Notes under the pieces: model-generated
The model's database searches: none
Told to the model about the DNA's origin: nothing
The model's input: only the letters and a program-made list of their open reading frames with translations
Program-made: the position numbers and the translations under genes
Source: an uncultured Marinicella sp.
GTDB lineage: Bacteria; Pseudomonadota; Gammaproteobacteria; Xanthomonadales; Marinicellaceae
Length of the DNA stretch: 64,000 nt
Assembly: GCA_947502595.1 (NCBI GenBank)
Contig: CANNAM010000011.1
Location: 1 to 64,000, forward strand
Direction of reading: 5' to 3'
Part shown: positions 25,652 through 33,836 of the stretch, one piece after another
How positions within the stretch are numbered: the first letter of the stretch is position 1
Layout: every line of letters begins with the position of its first letter

Positions 25652-26585
25652 TGAGTATGGTGTGAATCAAATCACCAGCAGCACGGCCATCAAAAGTCAC
25701 CAAACGGTGACGGCTTACAGGATAAAAAGCCTGCTGTATGTCATCTGGCGTCATGAAATCACGCTGGGCCATCAATGCAAAGCCTTGGGCTAGTTTATAC
25801 AGTGACAAGCCGGCCCGTGGCGATAAGCCATGCTGAATGTCACTGTGGTTGCGGGTTTTGTGCACCAGTAATTGCAGGTAATCTAAGACCTCGTCACTGG
25901 CATGAATTTGCGCTGCTTGTGCTTGCCATGCCGACAATTGCGCCGGTGAGCTCAAGGCTTTGATGGGTTTTTTGAACTGAGTCAGGTACTGACTGCCATA
26001 CAAGCGCCGTTCACTTTGCTGATCTGGGTAGCCCAATGACAAACTGATTAAAAATCGATCCAGTTGTGACTGCGGTAAGGCGTAGGTGCCTGCTTCATCA
26101 ATCGGGTTTTGGGTAGCCATCACGAAAAACACTTCATCCAAAGGGTATGTTTTACCGTCCATGCTGACTTGATTTTCAGCCATCGCTTCTAACAAGGCAC
26201 TTTGGGTTTTTGGCGTGGCTCGATTCAATTCATCGGCCAATAAAAATTGGGTGAATACAGGTCCTTTATGGTAACTGAAGCTTTGGCTGGGCGCATCATA
26301 AATGCTGACCCCAAGTACATCACTGGGCATCATGTCCGAAGTTAATTGAATGCGGTTGAAATCCATACCAAAAACTTGTGCGATGCTGGTAGCTAAGGTG
26401 GTTTTGCCCAATCCCGGCAAATCTTCCAGTAACACATGGCCACCAGCTATCAGAGCGGCAACTATGGTTTTGATAGCTTGTTCTTTGTCTAAAATCTTTT
26501 CCCCCACTGCACCTATAACTTGTTGAATAGAGGTTGTGCTTGTGGCTTGATTAGGGTGAGTGTTTTCTATTTGTTTGTTTGGCAT
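25632..26585 (-). CDS. MoxR-family AAA+ ATPase
   Basis: A 317-residue chaperone-like ATPase. Walker A in EDLPGLGKTTLA (Lys61), Walker B in FLLADELNRA (D118, E119), sensor 1 in VMATQNPIDEAGTYALPQSQLDRF and the MoxR signature HGLSPRAGLSLYKLA. It heads the operon with DUF58 and tgpA. MoxR proteins are proposed to assist maturation of envelope or metal-dependent complexes. It is divergent from the Ser/Thr kinase gene, with about 100 bp between them. Confidence 0.93.
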   Translation of the reverse strand: MPNKQIENTHPNQATSTTSIQQVIGAVGEKILDKEQAIKTIVAALIAGGHVLLEDLPGLGKTTLATSIAQVFGMDFNRIQLTSDMMPSDVLGVSIYDAPSQSFSYHKGPVFTQFLLADELNRATPKTQSALLEAMAENQVSMDGKTYPLDEVFFVMATQNPIDEAGTYALPQSQLDRFLISLSLGYPDQQSERRLYGSQYLTQFKKPIKALSSPAQLSAWQAQAAQIHASDEVLDYLQLLVHKTRNHSDIQHGLSPRAGLSLYKLAQGFALMAQRDFMTPDDIQQAFYPVSRHRLVTFDGRAAGDLIHTILNDTVII

Positions 26586-26682
26586 ATATGGTCGCGAATT
26601 CGAGATTGACAGTTAAAGTATACTAATGACGTAAAGTTTATAATAACATTGCTGTGAGTGGTATTTTTGTGAATTTTTGTAA

Positions 26683-29334
26683 ATGAATCAACAGTTGTGG
26701 CAACAAGCACAAAATTTATTTGAGCAGTCATTGATGCTGGATGAGTTTCTGCGCTCAAATTATATCACTTCAAGCACGATAGGAAAGCCTGAACTTCGGC
26801 AACTGCTAGAAACCATGATGTTGGCAGAAAAAGATGAGTCTTTTATGCAAACTCAACCTGTCGTTGAGGTAAGTGAAAACATAGCTGATGAACAGGTTCA
26901 GGTTTTCGGTCACTACAGTATCATTCGAAAAGTTGCAGTGGGTGGTATGGGGCGAATCTATAAGGCCAAAAGCAACACCTCTGATATTGACGTTTTTGTG
27001 GCCTTGAAATTAATCAGAAAAGAGCTGCTCAGTGATCAAATTGCTTTGCGATTTGAAAATGAGAAAGCGGTTTTAGGAAAGTTGAGCCACCATCACATTG
27101 CAGCTTTAATAGATGCCGGTGTAGTAGACGAAAAGCCCTACATTGCAACTGAATGGATTGATGGTCAAGCCATCAATGAATATGTAAAGGACAATGAACT
27201 CAGCATAAATCAACTTCTGAATTTATTCTTACAAGCCTGCGAAGCTGTATCTTATGCCCACTCTCAATTGGTGATTCATCGAGATTTAAAACCTGCCAAT
27301 ATCCTCGTTGACAGCAACAAACAAGTTAAATTACTGGATTTTGGCATCGCTAAACTCATAGAAAATGCTGATGGGCAAGTGACTCAGACCCAAGTATTTA
27401 CGCCTGATTATGCCGCTCCTGAGCAAATCAATGGTTTGGCCTGTACCACAGCCACTGATATTTATGCTTTGGGTGTGTTGTTGTTTGAATTATTAGTTGG
27501 TGAAAAACGCTTTGGACTTAATCAGTTATCAGTGGCTGAAAAAATTCAAGCCATTGCTCAGCCAAAGACTGTCTTTGCCAGTCAAGCAATGCATTTAAAC
27601 CAACGGTCTGGTGCCCAAAAAGTCAAAGGTGCGCTGGATACCATCATTAATAAAGCCATGCACCCTGATCCAGTCAGGCGGTACTCAACTGTTTATGAGT
27701 TGATCAATGACATCAAGCAATTTCAACAGCATCGACCTATCAATGCCCTCGGTGATAGTTGGGTATACAGAAGTCAAATGTTTTTCAAACGCAATCCTTG
27801 GTCAAGTTTGATGGGCCTGCTTCTGTTGGTTTCTCTTGGTGTTGGTCAGCTTTATTCTGATCTGCAAAAACAACAAGCGATTCAAGCCCAACAACTGGCA
27901 CAAAATGAAGCTGAGAAAAGTCATCAAATGTTGAAGTTTTTCATGACTATTCTAGAAACCGCATCGCCACTATCCGGAGGCAGTACTCAGATATCAGTGC
28001 AACAAATGTTCGAGGACGGTGCCGAAAGATTTAATTTAGATGCAATCAATGATCAGGCTGTAAAAGCTGAAATTGCTGGCCAAATTGCAGAAATATATGG
28101 TGAACTTTCAGACCATAATTTGAAGATAAAATACAACGAAAAGGCCTTGGCTTATTACCAGAGTGACCTTCAGTTGCACGCTTCAAAATACTTATATCAT
28201 CAGTTAAATATTGCCCATGCATATCGAGACCAAGATCAATACTTACTGGCCCTTGAACTCCTTACAAAAGCATATGAGCAAGTCAAAAATTTTAAGGTGA
28301 GTCAAAGCCTGTTGGCCGAGGTGATGATTAATTTTGGTCAATTTTACACCCAATTAGGCCAAACCACAGAAGCATTGAACTACCTCGAGCAAGCAGAACA
28401 ATTGGCACAGACTATTAATGATGTTGAAAGTTTGGGTAAAGTTAAGTACTACCAATATCTGATATTACAATATAAATTACCAGCTGAAGAATCAGAACAG
28501 TATTTATTACAAGCCCAAACTTATTTTGAACAAGCCTACAGCAGCACTCACCCTGACTTATTAAATGTCAGGAACTCATTGGGCATAAAGTACAAAGACC
28601 AGGGCCAATACCGAAAAGCCAGCGATTTATATACACTTTTACATACAGAATACAGCCAACTTTATGGTGTTAAAAATTACGACCACCTAACCAATCATGC
28701 CAATGTCAGATTTGCACTTGGTGATTTTGAGATGGCTGCATTGTTAACCAAAGAATCTTTGCAGGTGATTGAAGAAAATAAAATTGAAGCAGGTTTTTCA
28801 GCAATGGCTGCCACGGTGGTGCTTGCCAGAAGTTTAACTGAACTGGGTCGCTATGCTGAAGCTGAGAAATTATGGCTTAAGGCGTTGTCATATTTCAAGT
28901 CTCGATTTGATGACTCCCATGCAGTTATGCTTTCATTGAGAACTTATTGGCTCGACTTTTTAATAAAATCCGGTCGCATTGAAGATAATCTAGACGATCT
29001 GAATGGCTTATTAGAATTGGCGCAAAAACAAATGAACGAATCATACGGAACTCAACGCAAATATGTGAACACACTCATTACCCTTGCTACATATCACTGG
29101 GTGCATAAAAATTACCAATTGGGTTTAAATCACCTGTATACGGCTCAAGCGATCATGCAGGAGATAAGTTTGAAACAGGGTTGGGTTTATTGGTTTATTG
29201 AAGCAGGCATCATCAAGCTAAATAAAAATCTTGAATTACAAACTTACGCGAGCGAGTCCACAGAACCATTGGCACAACTATTTATGTTATTACCTGCAGA
29301 ACATTGGTATCATAATCTTTTTGATACAGATTAA
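26683..29334 (+). CDS. Membrane Ser/Thr protein kinase with periplasmic TPR domain
   Basis: 883 residues: a short N-terminal region, a PknB-type kinase domain (about 78-350), one membrane helix (374-392) and a large TPR-rich periplasmic part. Kinase residues are intact: glycine-rich loop VGGMGRIYKA, Lys109 in VALKL, HRDLKPANI (Asp201), DFG (219-221) and YAAPEQ (243-248). The next gene, an ECF43-like sigma factor, starts 7 bp after the stop, so the pair forms a kinase-sigma operon in which the kinase probably activates the sigma factor. A TATAAT lies about 40 bp upstream of the ATG without a clear -35 box. Confidence 0.9.
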   Translation: MNQQLWQQAQNLFEQSLMLDEFLRSNYITSSTIGKPELRQLLETMMLAEKDESFMQTQPVVEVSENIADEQVQVFGHYSIIRKVAVGGMGRIYKAKSNTSDIDVFVALKLIRKELLSDQIALRFENEKAVLGKLSHHHIAALIDAGVVDEKPYIATEWIDGQAINEYVKDNELSINQLLNLFLQACEAVSYAHSQLVIHRDLKPANILVDSNKQVKLLDFGIAKLIENADGQVTQTQVFTPDYAAPEQINGLACTTATDIYALGVLLFELLVGEKRFGLNQLSVAEKIQAIAQPKTVFASQAMHLNQRSGAQKVKGALDTIINKAMHPDPVRRYSTVYELINDIKQFQQHRPINALGDSWVYRSQMFFKRNPWSSLMGLLLLVSLGVGQLYSDLQKQQAIQAQQLAQNEAEKSHQMLKFFMTILETASPLSGGSTQISVQQMFEDGAERFNLDAINDQAVKAEIAGQIAEIYGELSDHNLKIKYNEKALAYYQSDLQLHASKYLYHQLNIAHAYRDQDQYLLALELLTKAYEQVKNFKVSQSLLAEVMINFGQFYTQLGQTTEALNYLEQAEQLAQTINDVESLGKVKYYQYLILQYKLPAEESEQYLLQAQTYFEQAYSSTHPDLLNVRNSLGIKYKDQGQYRKASDLYTLLHTEYSQLYGVKNYDHLTNHANVRFALGDFEMAALLTKESLQVIEENKIEAGFSAMAATVVLARSLTELGRYAEAEKLWLKALSYFKSRFDDSHAVMLSLRTYWLDFLIKSGRIEDNLDDLNGLLELAQKQMNESYGTQRKYVNTLITLATYHWVHKNYQLGLNHLYTAQAIMQEISLKQGWVYWFIEAGIIKLNKNLELQTYASESTEPLAQLFMLLPAEHWYHNLFDTD

Positions 29335-29340
29335 TTTTTT

Positions 29341-29904
29341 TTGATTAAATCTTCCGAAATAACCCAGTTCCTGAACCAACATAAACTTGATGCAGATGCT
29401 TGGGAACAAATCTTGCCAATTGTTTATCAGCAGCTCAAGCATTTGGCCAGAAAAGTTAAATCCAACCACCATTCAGGCCAAACCCTTAACACCACAGCAT
29501 TGGTCCATGATGTTTACCTTAAAATCAAAAATAATGGCCAGCTCAATGTGGCCGGCAGCAAGCATTTTTATCGATTAGCTGCACAAGCCATGCGACAAAT
29601 TCTCATCGATGCTGCCAGGGCCAAACTAACCGCTAAAAGACAGGGCCAAGTGGTTGAATGGGATGATGAATTCACCATCACCTTGATGGAAAAACCTGGC
29701 ACCACTGCTGTTGAATTGGTGGCTATTGATGAAGCACTTAACGAATTAAAAACAGTGGATGAAAAATTAGCCCACATTGTTGAGCTGCATTTTTTTGCCG
29801 GCTATGGCTTTGCTCAAATTGCCGATATTTTGGATGTTTCGGAAAGCACGGTTTACCGAGACTGGAAAAAAGCCCGTGCCTGGCTTTACGTCCAATTAAA
29901 ATAA
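29341..29904 (+). CDS. ECF sigma factor, ECF43-like (STPK-associated)
   Basis: 187 residues with sigma-2 (about 20-95) and sigma-4 (about 125-185; FAGYGFAQIADILDVSESTVYRDWKKARAWL). Region 2.2 reads LNTTALVHDVYLKI, as in the TIGR02999/ECF43 type, rather than the acidic DAEDLVQ-type sequence of most ECFs. In ECF43 factors (for example Vibrio EcfP, with kinase PknT) phosphorylation of a Thr in this region by the partner kinase supplies the missing charge; that this applies here is inferred from the two Thr residues and the adjacent kinase. The start is TTG; no ATG is available upstream. Confidence 0.85.
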   Translation: MIKSSEITQFLNQHKLDADAWEQILPIVYQQLKHLARKVKSNHHSGQTLNTTALVHDVYLKIKNNGQLNVAGSKHFYRLAAQAMRQILIDAARAKLTAKRQGQVVEWDDEFTITLMEKPGTTAVELVAIDEALNELKTVDEKLAHIVELHFFAGYGFAQIADILDVSESTVYRDWKKARAWLYVQLK

Positions 29905-29932
29905 ATTGATTGATTCTGTTTAATTAAAATGA

Positions 29933-29948
29933 CAGCAATTCATTGCTG
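29933..29948. promoter_or_regulatory. Dyad upstream of the exported beta-helix gene, possible operator
   Basis: CAGCAAT-TC-ATTGCTG is a perfect 16-bp dyad between the sigma gene and the next gene, 44 bp before its ATG. It could be a repressor site or a small RNA hairpin. There is no direct evidence of binding. Confidence 0.35.
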
Positions 29949-29991
29949 CACTCGTATAGGAGTATGAATTTAAACTGTATGAGGGTATCAA

Positions 29992-30759
29992 ATGAACAAA
30001 TTAATTATTGTGTCGGCATTTGTTTTGTCAACTTTCGTGGCTGTTGCCAACCCAGGTCAATATCAAATCAATCAAGCTTGTATCAATGTTGGTTGCTTCA
30101 GTGGTGACAATCCTGCCACTTCTACCATCGAAATCAATCAAACTGCTGGAACCTTTGTCTTAACCAGTAACTTGGTTCTCAGTAACTCTGAAAATGGAGT
30201 ACCTGCTATTTTGGTTTCTACTTTAACTAATAACTCTGCTGTAGTGATAGATTTAAATGGCTATGCCATTTCGCACAATGGCATAGCCAATGCCGGAACG
30301 CATGGCATACAAGTTGAAGGAATTAACAGTGTGGTTAAGGTGAAAAATGGCATGATTTCTGGCTTTCAAGATGGCATTCATTCGTCTGATGGTGCCACAT
30401 TAGTGATTGATGACATGGTGTTTCGAATCAATCGAGATGATGCCGTTCAGATGAGCCGCGGATATGTCAGCAACAATGTATTTCAATCTAACAACTATGG
30501 AATCTATGTTTTGCTGGGCCCCAGTGGTGCTGGCAATGAACAACTGGGAGAGCGGGTTTTTATTGACTCTAATTTATTCCTTGATGCTGATGGCAGTCAA
30601 GATGCTTTGAACAGCGTCAGTGAAACCAGTTACTGTAAAGACAATGTCATCGCTTATACAGATTCTGGGAACTTGGGCGCCTGTTCATTATCTGGAGATA
30701 ACCTCTGTGATGCGTCTCCGTGTATGGTAAGTCGAACAATTGATACGGCAAAGGATTGA
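29992..30759 (+). CDS. Exported beta-helix-like protein
   Basis: 255 residues with a signal peptide (MNKLIIVSAFVLSTFVAVA) and a right-handed beta-helix signature (VVIDLNGYAISHNG, VVKVKNGMISGFQDGIHSSDGA, NNVFQSNNYGIYV). Four Cys residues near the ends could form disulfides. There is no GFE-type tail. Preceded by AGGGTATCAA as ribosome site. It is followed immediately by another exported protein gene (about 2 bp gap), so the two are co-transcribed, just after the kinase/sigma pair. Confidence 0.72.
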   Translation: MNKLIIVSAFVLSTFVAVANPGQYQINQACINVGCFSGDNPATSTIEINQTAGTFVLTSNLVLSNSENGVPAILVSTLTNNSAVVIDLNGYAISHNGIANAGTHGIQVEGINSVVKVKNGMISGFQDGIHSSDGATLVIDDMVFRINRDDAVQMSRGYVSNNVFQSNNYGIYVLLGPSGAGNEQLGERVFIDSNLFLDADGSQDALNSVSETSYCKDNVIAYTDSGNLGACSLSGDNLCDASPCMVSRTIDTAKD

Positions 30760-30761
30760 TC

Positions 30762-31895
30762 ATGAAAGCATGTATGTTTCTATGGTTGTTAGCTGTGCCG
30801 TTTATTGTTCAAGCCGATAATTTTGATTGGCATATGTTCGTTCCAACCGAAGGTGTTAATTTAAATGGTGCCTATGGTGATCATAATCAGGGTGTCATTC
30901 AAGGAAGTTTTTTTAATTTTACCGAACTGAACTTTGATGACTATACGCCTTTTGATATTCCTGACTCAACTGCTGTTTCTGCCTTTGCCCTAGAGCCCAT
31001 TGCTCAATCATTCGTTGTGTGGGTTAGTTTCTCAACACCAATTGATGTATTTTCACCGGGTGAAATACTGCGATGCGATGTCGATGAGTGTCAAAGCGTT
31101 TTCAGTGTTCAACAAGACTTAAATGTTACAGCTGCAGTTGCTATTGATGCACTCGATTTACAGGAAGATTTGATTTCGGTTTCATTTGATGTTGGTTTTA
31201 CCCATGGGAGTGAATACATAGACCCGAAAAACGTATACTCAATAGGCAGCGATGGTAATGGCAACATACTGCTGGTTGAGCAAAGCAATGGTGTTAGTCT
31301 GGGAATGTCTGAAGCTGGCAATATGTCAGCATATGACAAAAGTCCAAACATCAATGGTTTTTCATTTTTCTTTGGGGCTGATACTGTTTTTAACAGAACC
31401 AATGACACTGTATTCAGCAACGAAATACTCAGAATTGACAGTTCAAATCCCACGCATTCATATGCTTTTGGTATCAGTGAGGTGGTGCACTTTATTAAGG
31501 CATTTCACTCTTTAAATTCTGGCTACGTTGGGTTAATTGATGAAAGCATTGATGTTGACGAAAATGCAGGGAACATACAAATTGAGCTTTATCGAACCTA
31601 CGGCAATGAAGCTTATGTTTCAGTCTTGGTTGAATCAATGGACTCATCAGCTGTTGAGTCAGTGGATTACCAATTTAGTCCCACCGCTGTTGAGTGGTTC
31701 GGTGGTGATGACAGCAACAAAAGTATCAGCCTAGATATCATTGATAATCAGCAACTTGATGGAAAAAAAGTTTTCTTTCTGTATGTATTTGCAGCCAGCG
31801 AATTCGCCTCAATATCGGGTCTTCATGAGTTGATTGAAATCAGAATCATAGATGATGAAATGGATGATTTAATTTTTGCCGACGGCTTTGATTAA
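30762..31895 (+). CDS. Exported Calx-beta-domain protein with GFD tail
   Basis: About 377 residues: signal peptide (MKACMFLWLLAVPFIVQA), an N-terminal region of unrecognised beta-rich type (about 20-255) and a Calx-beta-like domain (about 260-370; SIDVDENAGNIQIELYRT, then ESVDYQF). It ends DDLIFADGFD, the shared tail. The ATG at 30762 is preferred over a TTG two codons upstream. Calx-beta domains bind calcium and occur in surface adhesins. A terminator follows about 30 bp after the stop. Confidence 0.75.
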   Translation: MKACMFLWLLAVPFIVQADNFDWHMFVPTEGVNLNGAYGDHNQGVIQGSFFNFTELNFDDYTPFDIPDSTAVSAFALEPIAQSFVVWVSFSTPIDVFSPGEILRCDVDECQSVFSVQQDLNVTAAVAIDALDLQEDLISVSFDVGFTHGSEYIDPKNVYSIGSDGNGNILLVEQSNGVSLGMSEAGNMSAYDKSPNINGFSFFFGADTVFNRTNDTVFSNEILRIDSSNPTHSYAFGISEVVHFIKAFHSLNSGYVGLIDESIDVDENAGNIQIELYRTYGNEAYVSVLVESMDSSAVESVDYQFSPTAVEWFGGDDSNKSISLDIIDNQQLDGKKVFFLYVFAASEFASISGLHELIEIRIIDDEMDDLIFADGFD

Positions 31896-31923
31896 ATTTG
31901 GAACAAACCAATGTAAGCCGTTT

Positions 31924-31956
31924 AAAAAGCCACAACTCATCAGTTGAGGCTTTTTT
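31924..31956 (+). terminator. Rho-independent terminator
   Basis: AAAAAGCC-A-CAACT / AGTTG-A-GGCTTTTTT hairpin with a 4-nt loop and six Us, closing the operon that ends with the Calx-beta gene. Confidence 0.85.
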
Positions 31957-32025
31957 GGTTTGTATTGGTAATTTTATGACAGTGTTTGCTTTAGTTCTTC
32001 GTAGTGATGATTAGATTTAAATTTT

Positions 32026-32739
32026 ATGAGAAAAACAATGAAGCACTTATTTGCATTACTGACTGTATTTTTGATGACAGTTCAAATACCCGCACAAGCA
32101 GAAATAAAGGCAGATTATATATTTGCAGGCAGTTTAGTTGGCAACATTGCAGGTGCACCAGATATTGAATATTTGGGTTCTGCCCCACAATATGAGCCAG
32201 GTCAGATACAAGGGCTTGGTGTCACAGCTTTGCAAATTGAATCAGGAACAGGCTTGAAACTGGATTTATCGCAGTGGAGTATTTGTGATCAATACACCCT
32301 AGTGATTCATGGTTATATGGATGAGGTTGTGGGATATAAAAAGCTGATTGATTTTCGTGATTTATCTGGTGACCCTGGGATTTATAACAACAACGGTGTA
32401 TTGGAGTATGTCGTTGGCCAAACTGCGATAAGTGCCGAGATGGTAACTGACCAGTATTTCCAGTTAGTTTTAACCCGTGACAGCAATGATTTAGTCAATG
32501 CCTATTTAGACGGTGAGCTGCAGCTCAGTTATACCGATAACAGCACAAGTACTTCAATGTGTTTAACTGATAATTTTTATCTGTTTTCAGACGATTTGGC
32601 AACCAATGTAGAAAATCCACAAGGGGCAGTTGCCAGAGTAACCATTTATGACCATGCCTTAACAGCCGGTGAGGTGGGTGAATTAGAAATTTTGGACATC
32701 ATTTATGCCAATGATTTTGCAGCGATTAAGTTACCATGA
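32026..32739 (+). CDS. Exported LamG/concanavalin-like protein with degenerate tail
   Basis: 237 residues with a signal peptide ending near AQA (about residue 25) and a laminin-G/ConA-like beta sandwich (VTALQIESGTGLKLDLSQW, TLVIHGYMDE, LVLTRDSNDLVNAYLDGEL, GAVARVTIYDHALTAGEV), typical of carbohydrate-binding modules. The end, LDIIYANDFAAIKLP, looks like a decayed or extended version of the IF-x-x-GFE tail. The stop overlaps the next start as ATGA, so it heads a three-gene coupled set. Confidence 0.72.
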   Translation: MRKTMKHLFALLTVFLMTVQIPAQAEIKADYIFAGSLVGNIAGAPDIEYLGSAPQYEPGQIQGLGVTALQIESGTGLKLDLSQWSICDQYTLVIHGYMDEVVGYKKLIDFRDLSGDPGIYNNNGVLEYVVGQTAISAEMVTDQYFQLVLTRDSNDLVNAYLDGELQLSYTDNSTSTSMCLTDNFYLFSDDLATNVENPQGAVARVTIYDHALTAGEVGELEILDIIYANDFAAIKLP

Positions 32740-33290
32740 AAAGGCGATTATTGATTTGTCTGTGGCTGCTACATGGGCTTGGTGCGGTTTCTGCAAAATC
32801 AAATAAAGCAGCAGAAATATTGTATATCAATGGACTTGAAAAAAACCAAACAGGTTTATTGATTGAGGCAACCGTGGTGTTAACTGAAGCCATAGCGATT
32901 GACGACCAGCAACATCGTTATTTCTATCAACGTGGCTTAAGCTTTTTTGCTCTGGGACAAGTGGATCATGGCATCGAAGACTTTAAACAGGCTGTCATAT
33001 TAAAAACTGATGAGCTGGGAGTTTACTTGAAACTAATCAGTCTTTATAGCACACGCTCACAATACAGGTTGGTGTTAACCACCACTGATCAAATGCTGGA
33101 TAATTTGCCGGCACAGGCCGCCGGCGCATACTTCGACAAGGGCAGGGCTTACGAGGCATTGCATCTGCCCCATTTGGCTATCAATGCGTATCAAGCTTCA
33201 ATCAACCAGCTAAGCAGTAATCAAACAGATTTTAAACAAATGCTTACAGAAAGAATAACCAGTATTAAACTGAAGGAGAAGACACCATGA
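32736..33290 (+). CDS. Exported TPR protein
   Basis: 184 residues: signal peptide (MKRRLLICLWLLHGLGAVSA) and three or four TPR-like helix pairs (YFYQRGLSFFALGQVDHGIEDFKQAV; AYFDKGRAYEALHLPHLAINAYQ). It is joined by 4-bp ATGA overlaps to the LamG gene before it and the lipoprotein gene after it, suggesting one complex or pathway at the envelope. Specific function unknown. Confidence 0.75.
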   Translation: MKRRLLICLWLLHGLGAVSAKSNKAAEILYINGLEKNQTGLLIEATVVLTEAIAIDDQQHRYFYQRGLSFFALGQVDHGIEDFKQAVILKTDELGVYLKLISLYSTRSQYRLVLTTTDQMLDNLPAQAAGAYFDKGRAYEALHLPHLAINAYQASINQLSSNQTDFKQMLTERITSIKLKEKTP

Positions 33291-33829
33291 TTTCACTTGA
33301 AGCAACTTTTATTGTTTTTGGAGTGGCTTTCATAAGTGGCTGTGGCGCTGATTCGGATACCCCGTCACCTCCAATTAAAAGCAACCAATCGGTTGGTGCC
33401 TTTCATGTCGAGATAGAAGGGTTAATTGAATTTGATCACAATTCAGCCAAAGCCAAAAGCTTCACTTACCGCAATAAATTTTGGGAGTTTGAAAGTAAGG
33501 ATGCTAAGCTGCGAATGGCTGCAAGGTTTCCGGATTTAGTACCCGGTGTAGAACAATACAGCATCGATCTTGAGCACAACAATGTGACTTTTGAGTTTAA
33601 GCATGTGATTGGCAAGCAAACAACTCGAGTCAGTTGTCAAGCGGCGCAGGAACCCACCGGTCAAATTAAACGCACCATCCATGATGATTTATCAAGCTCA
33701 GGTACTTTTGAGATTGAATTGGTGCGGTGTAGAAATGCTTACAACAGTGAAAAAGTTGATAAAATTACAACCCCAGTCATTGTCAAAGGAAAATTTGAAA
33801 ATTCACCCCACAAAGCATCTTTGTACTGA
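33287..33829 (+). CDS. Small exported protein, probable lipoprotein, unknown function
   Basis: 180 residues. The N-terminus MISLEATFIVFGVAFISGCGAD fits a lipoprotein signal (ISGC) although it lacks early basic residues. The mature part is beta-rich and unrecognised. Last of the three coupled genes; its start overlaps the TPR gene's stop (ATGA). It converges on pyk with only 7 bp between. Confidence 0.65.
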   Translation: MISLEATFIVFGVAFISGCGADSDTPSPPIKSNQSVGAFHVEIEGLIEFDHNSAKAKSFTYRNKFWEFESKDAKLRMAARFPDLVPGVEQYSIDLEHNNVTFEFKHVIGKQTTRVSCQAAQEPTGQIKRTIHDDLSSSGTFEIELVRCRNAYNSEKVDKITTPVIVKGKFENSPHKASLY

Positions 33830-33836
33830 TTCCAGT

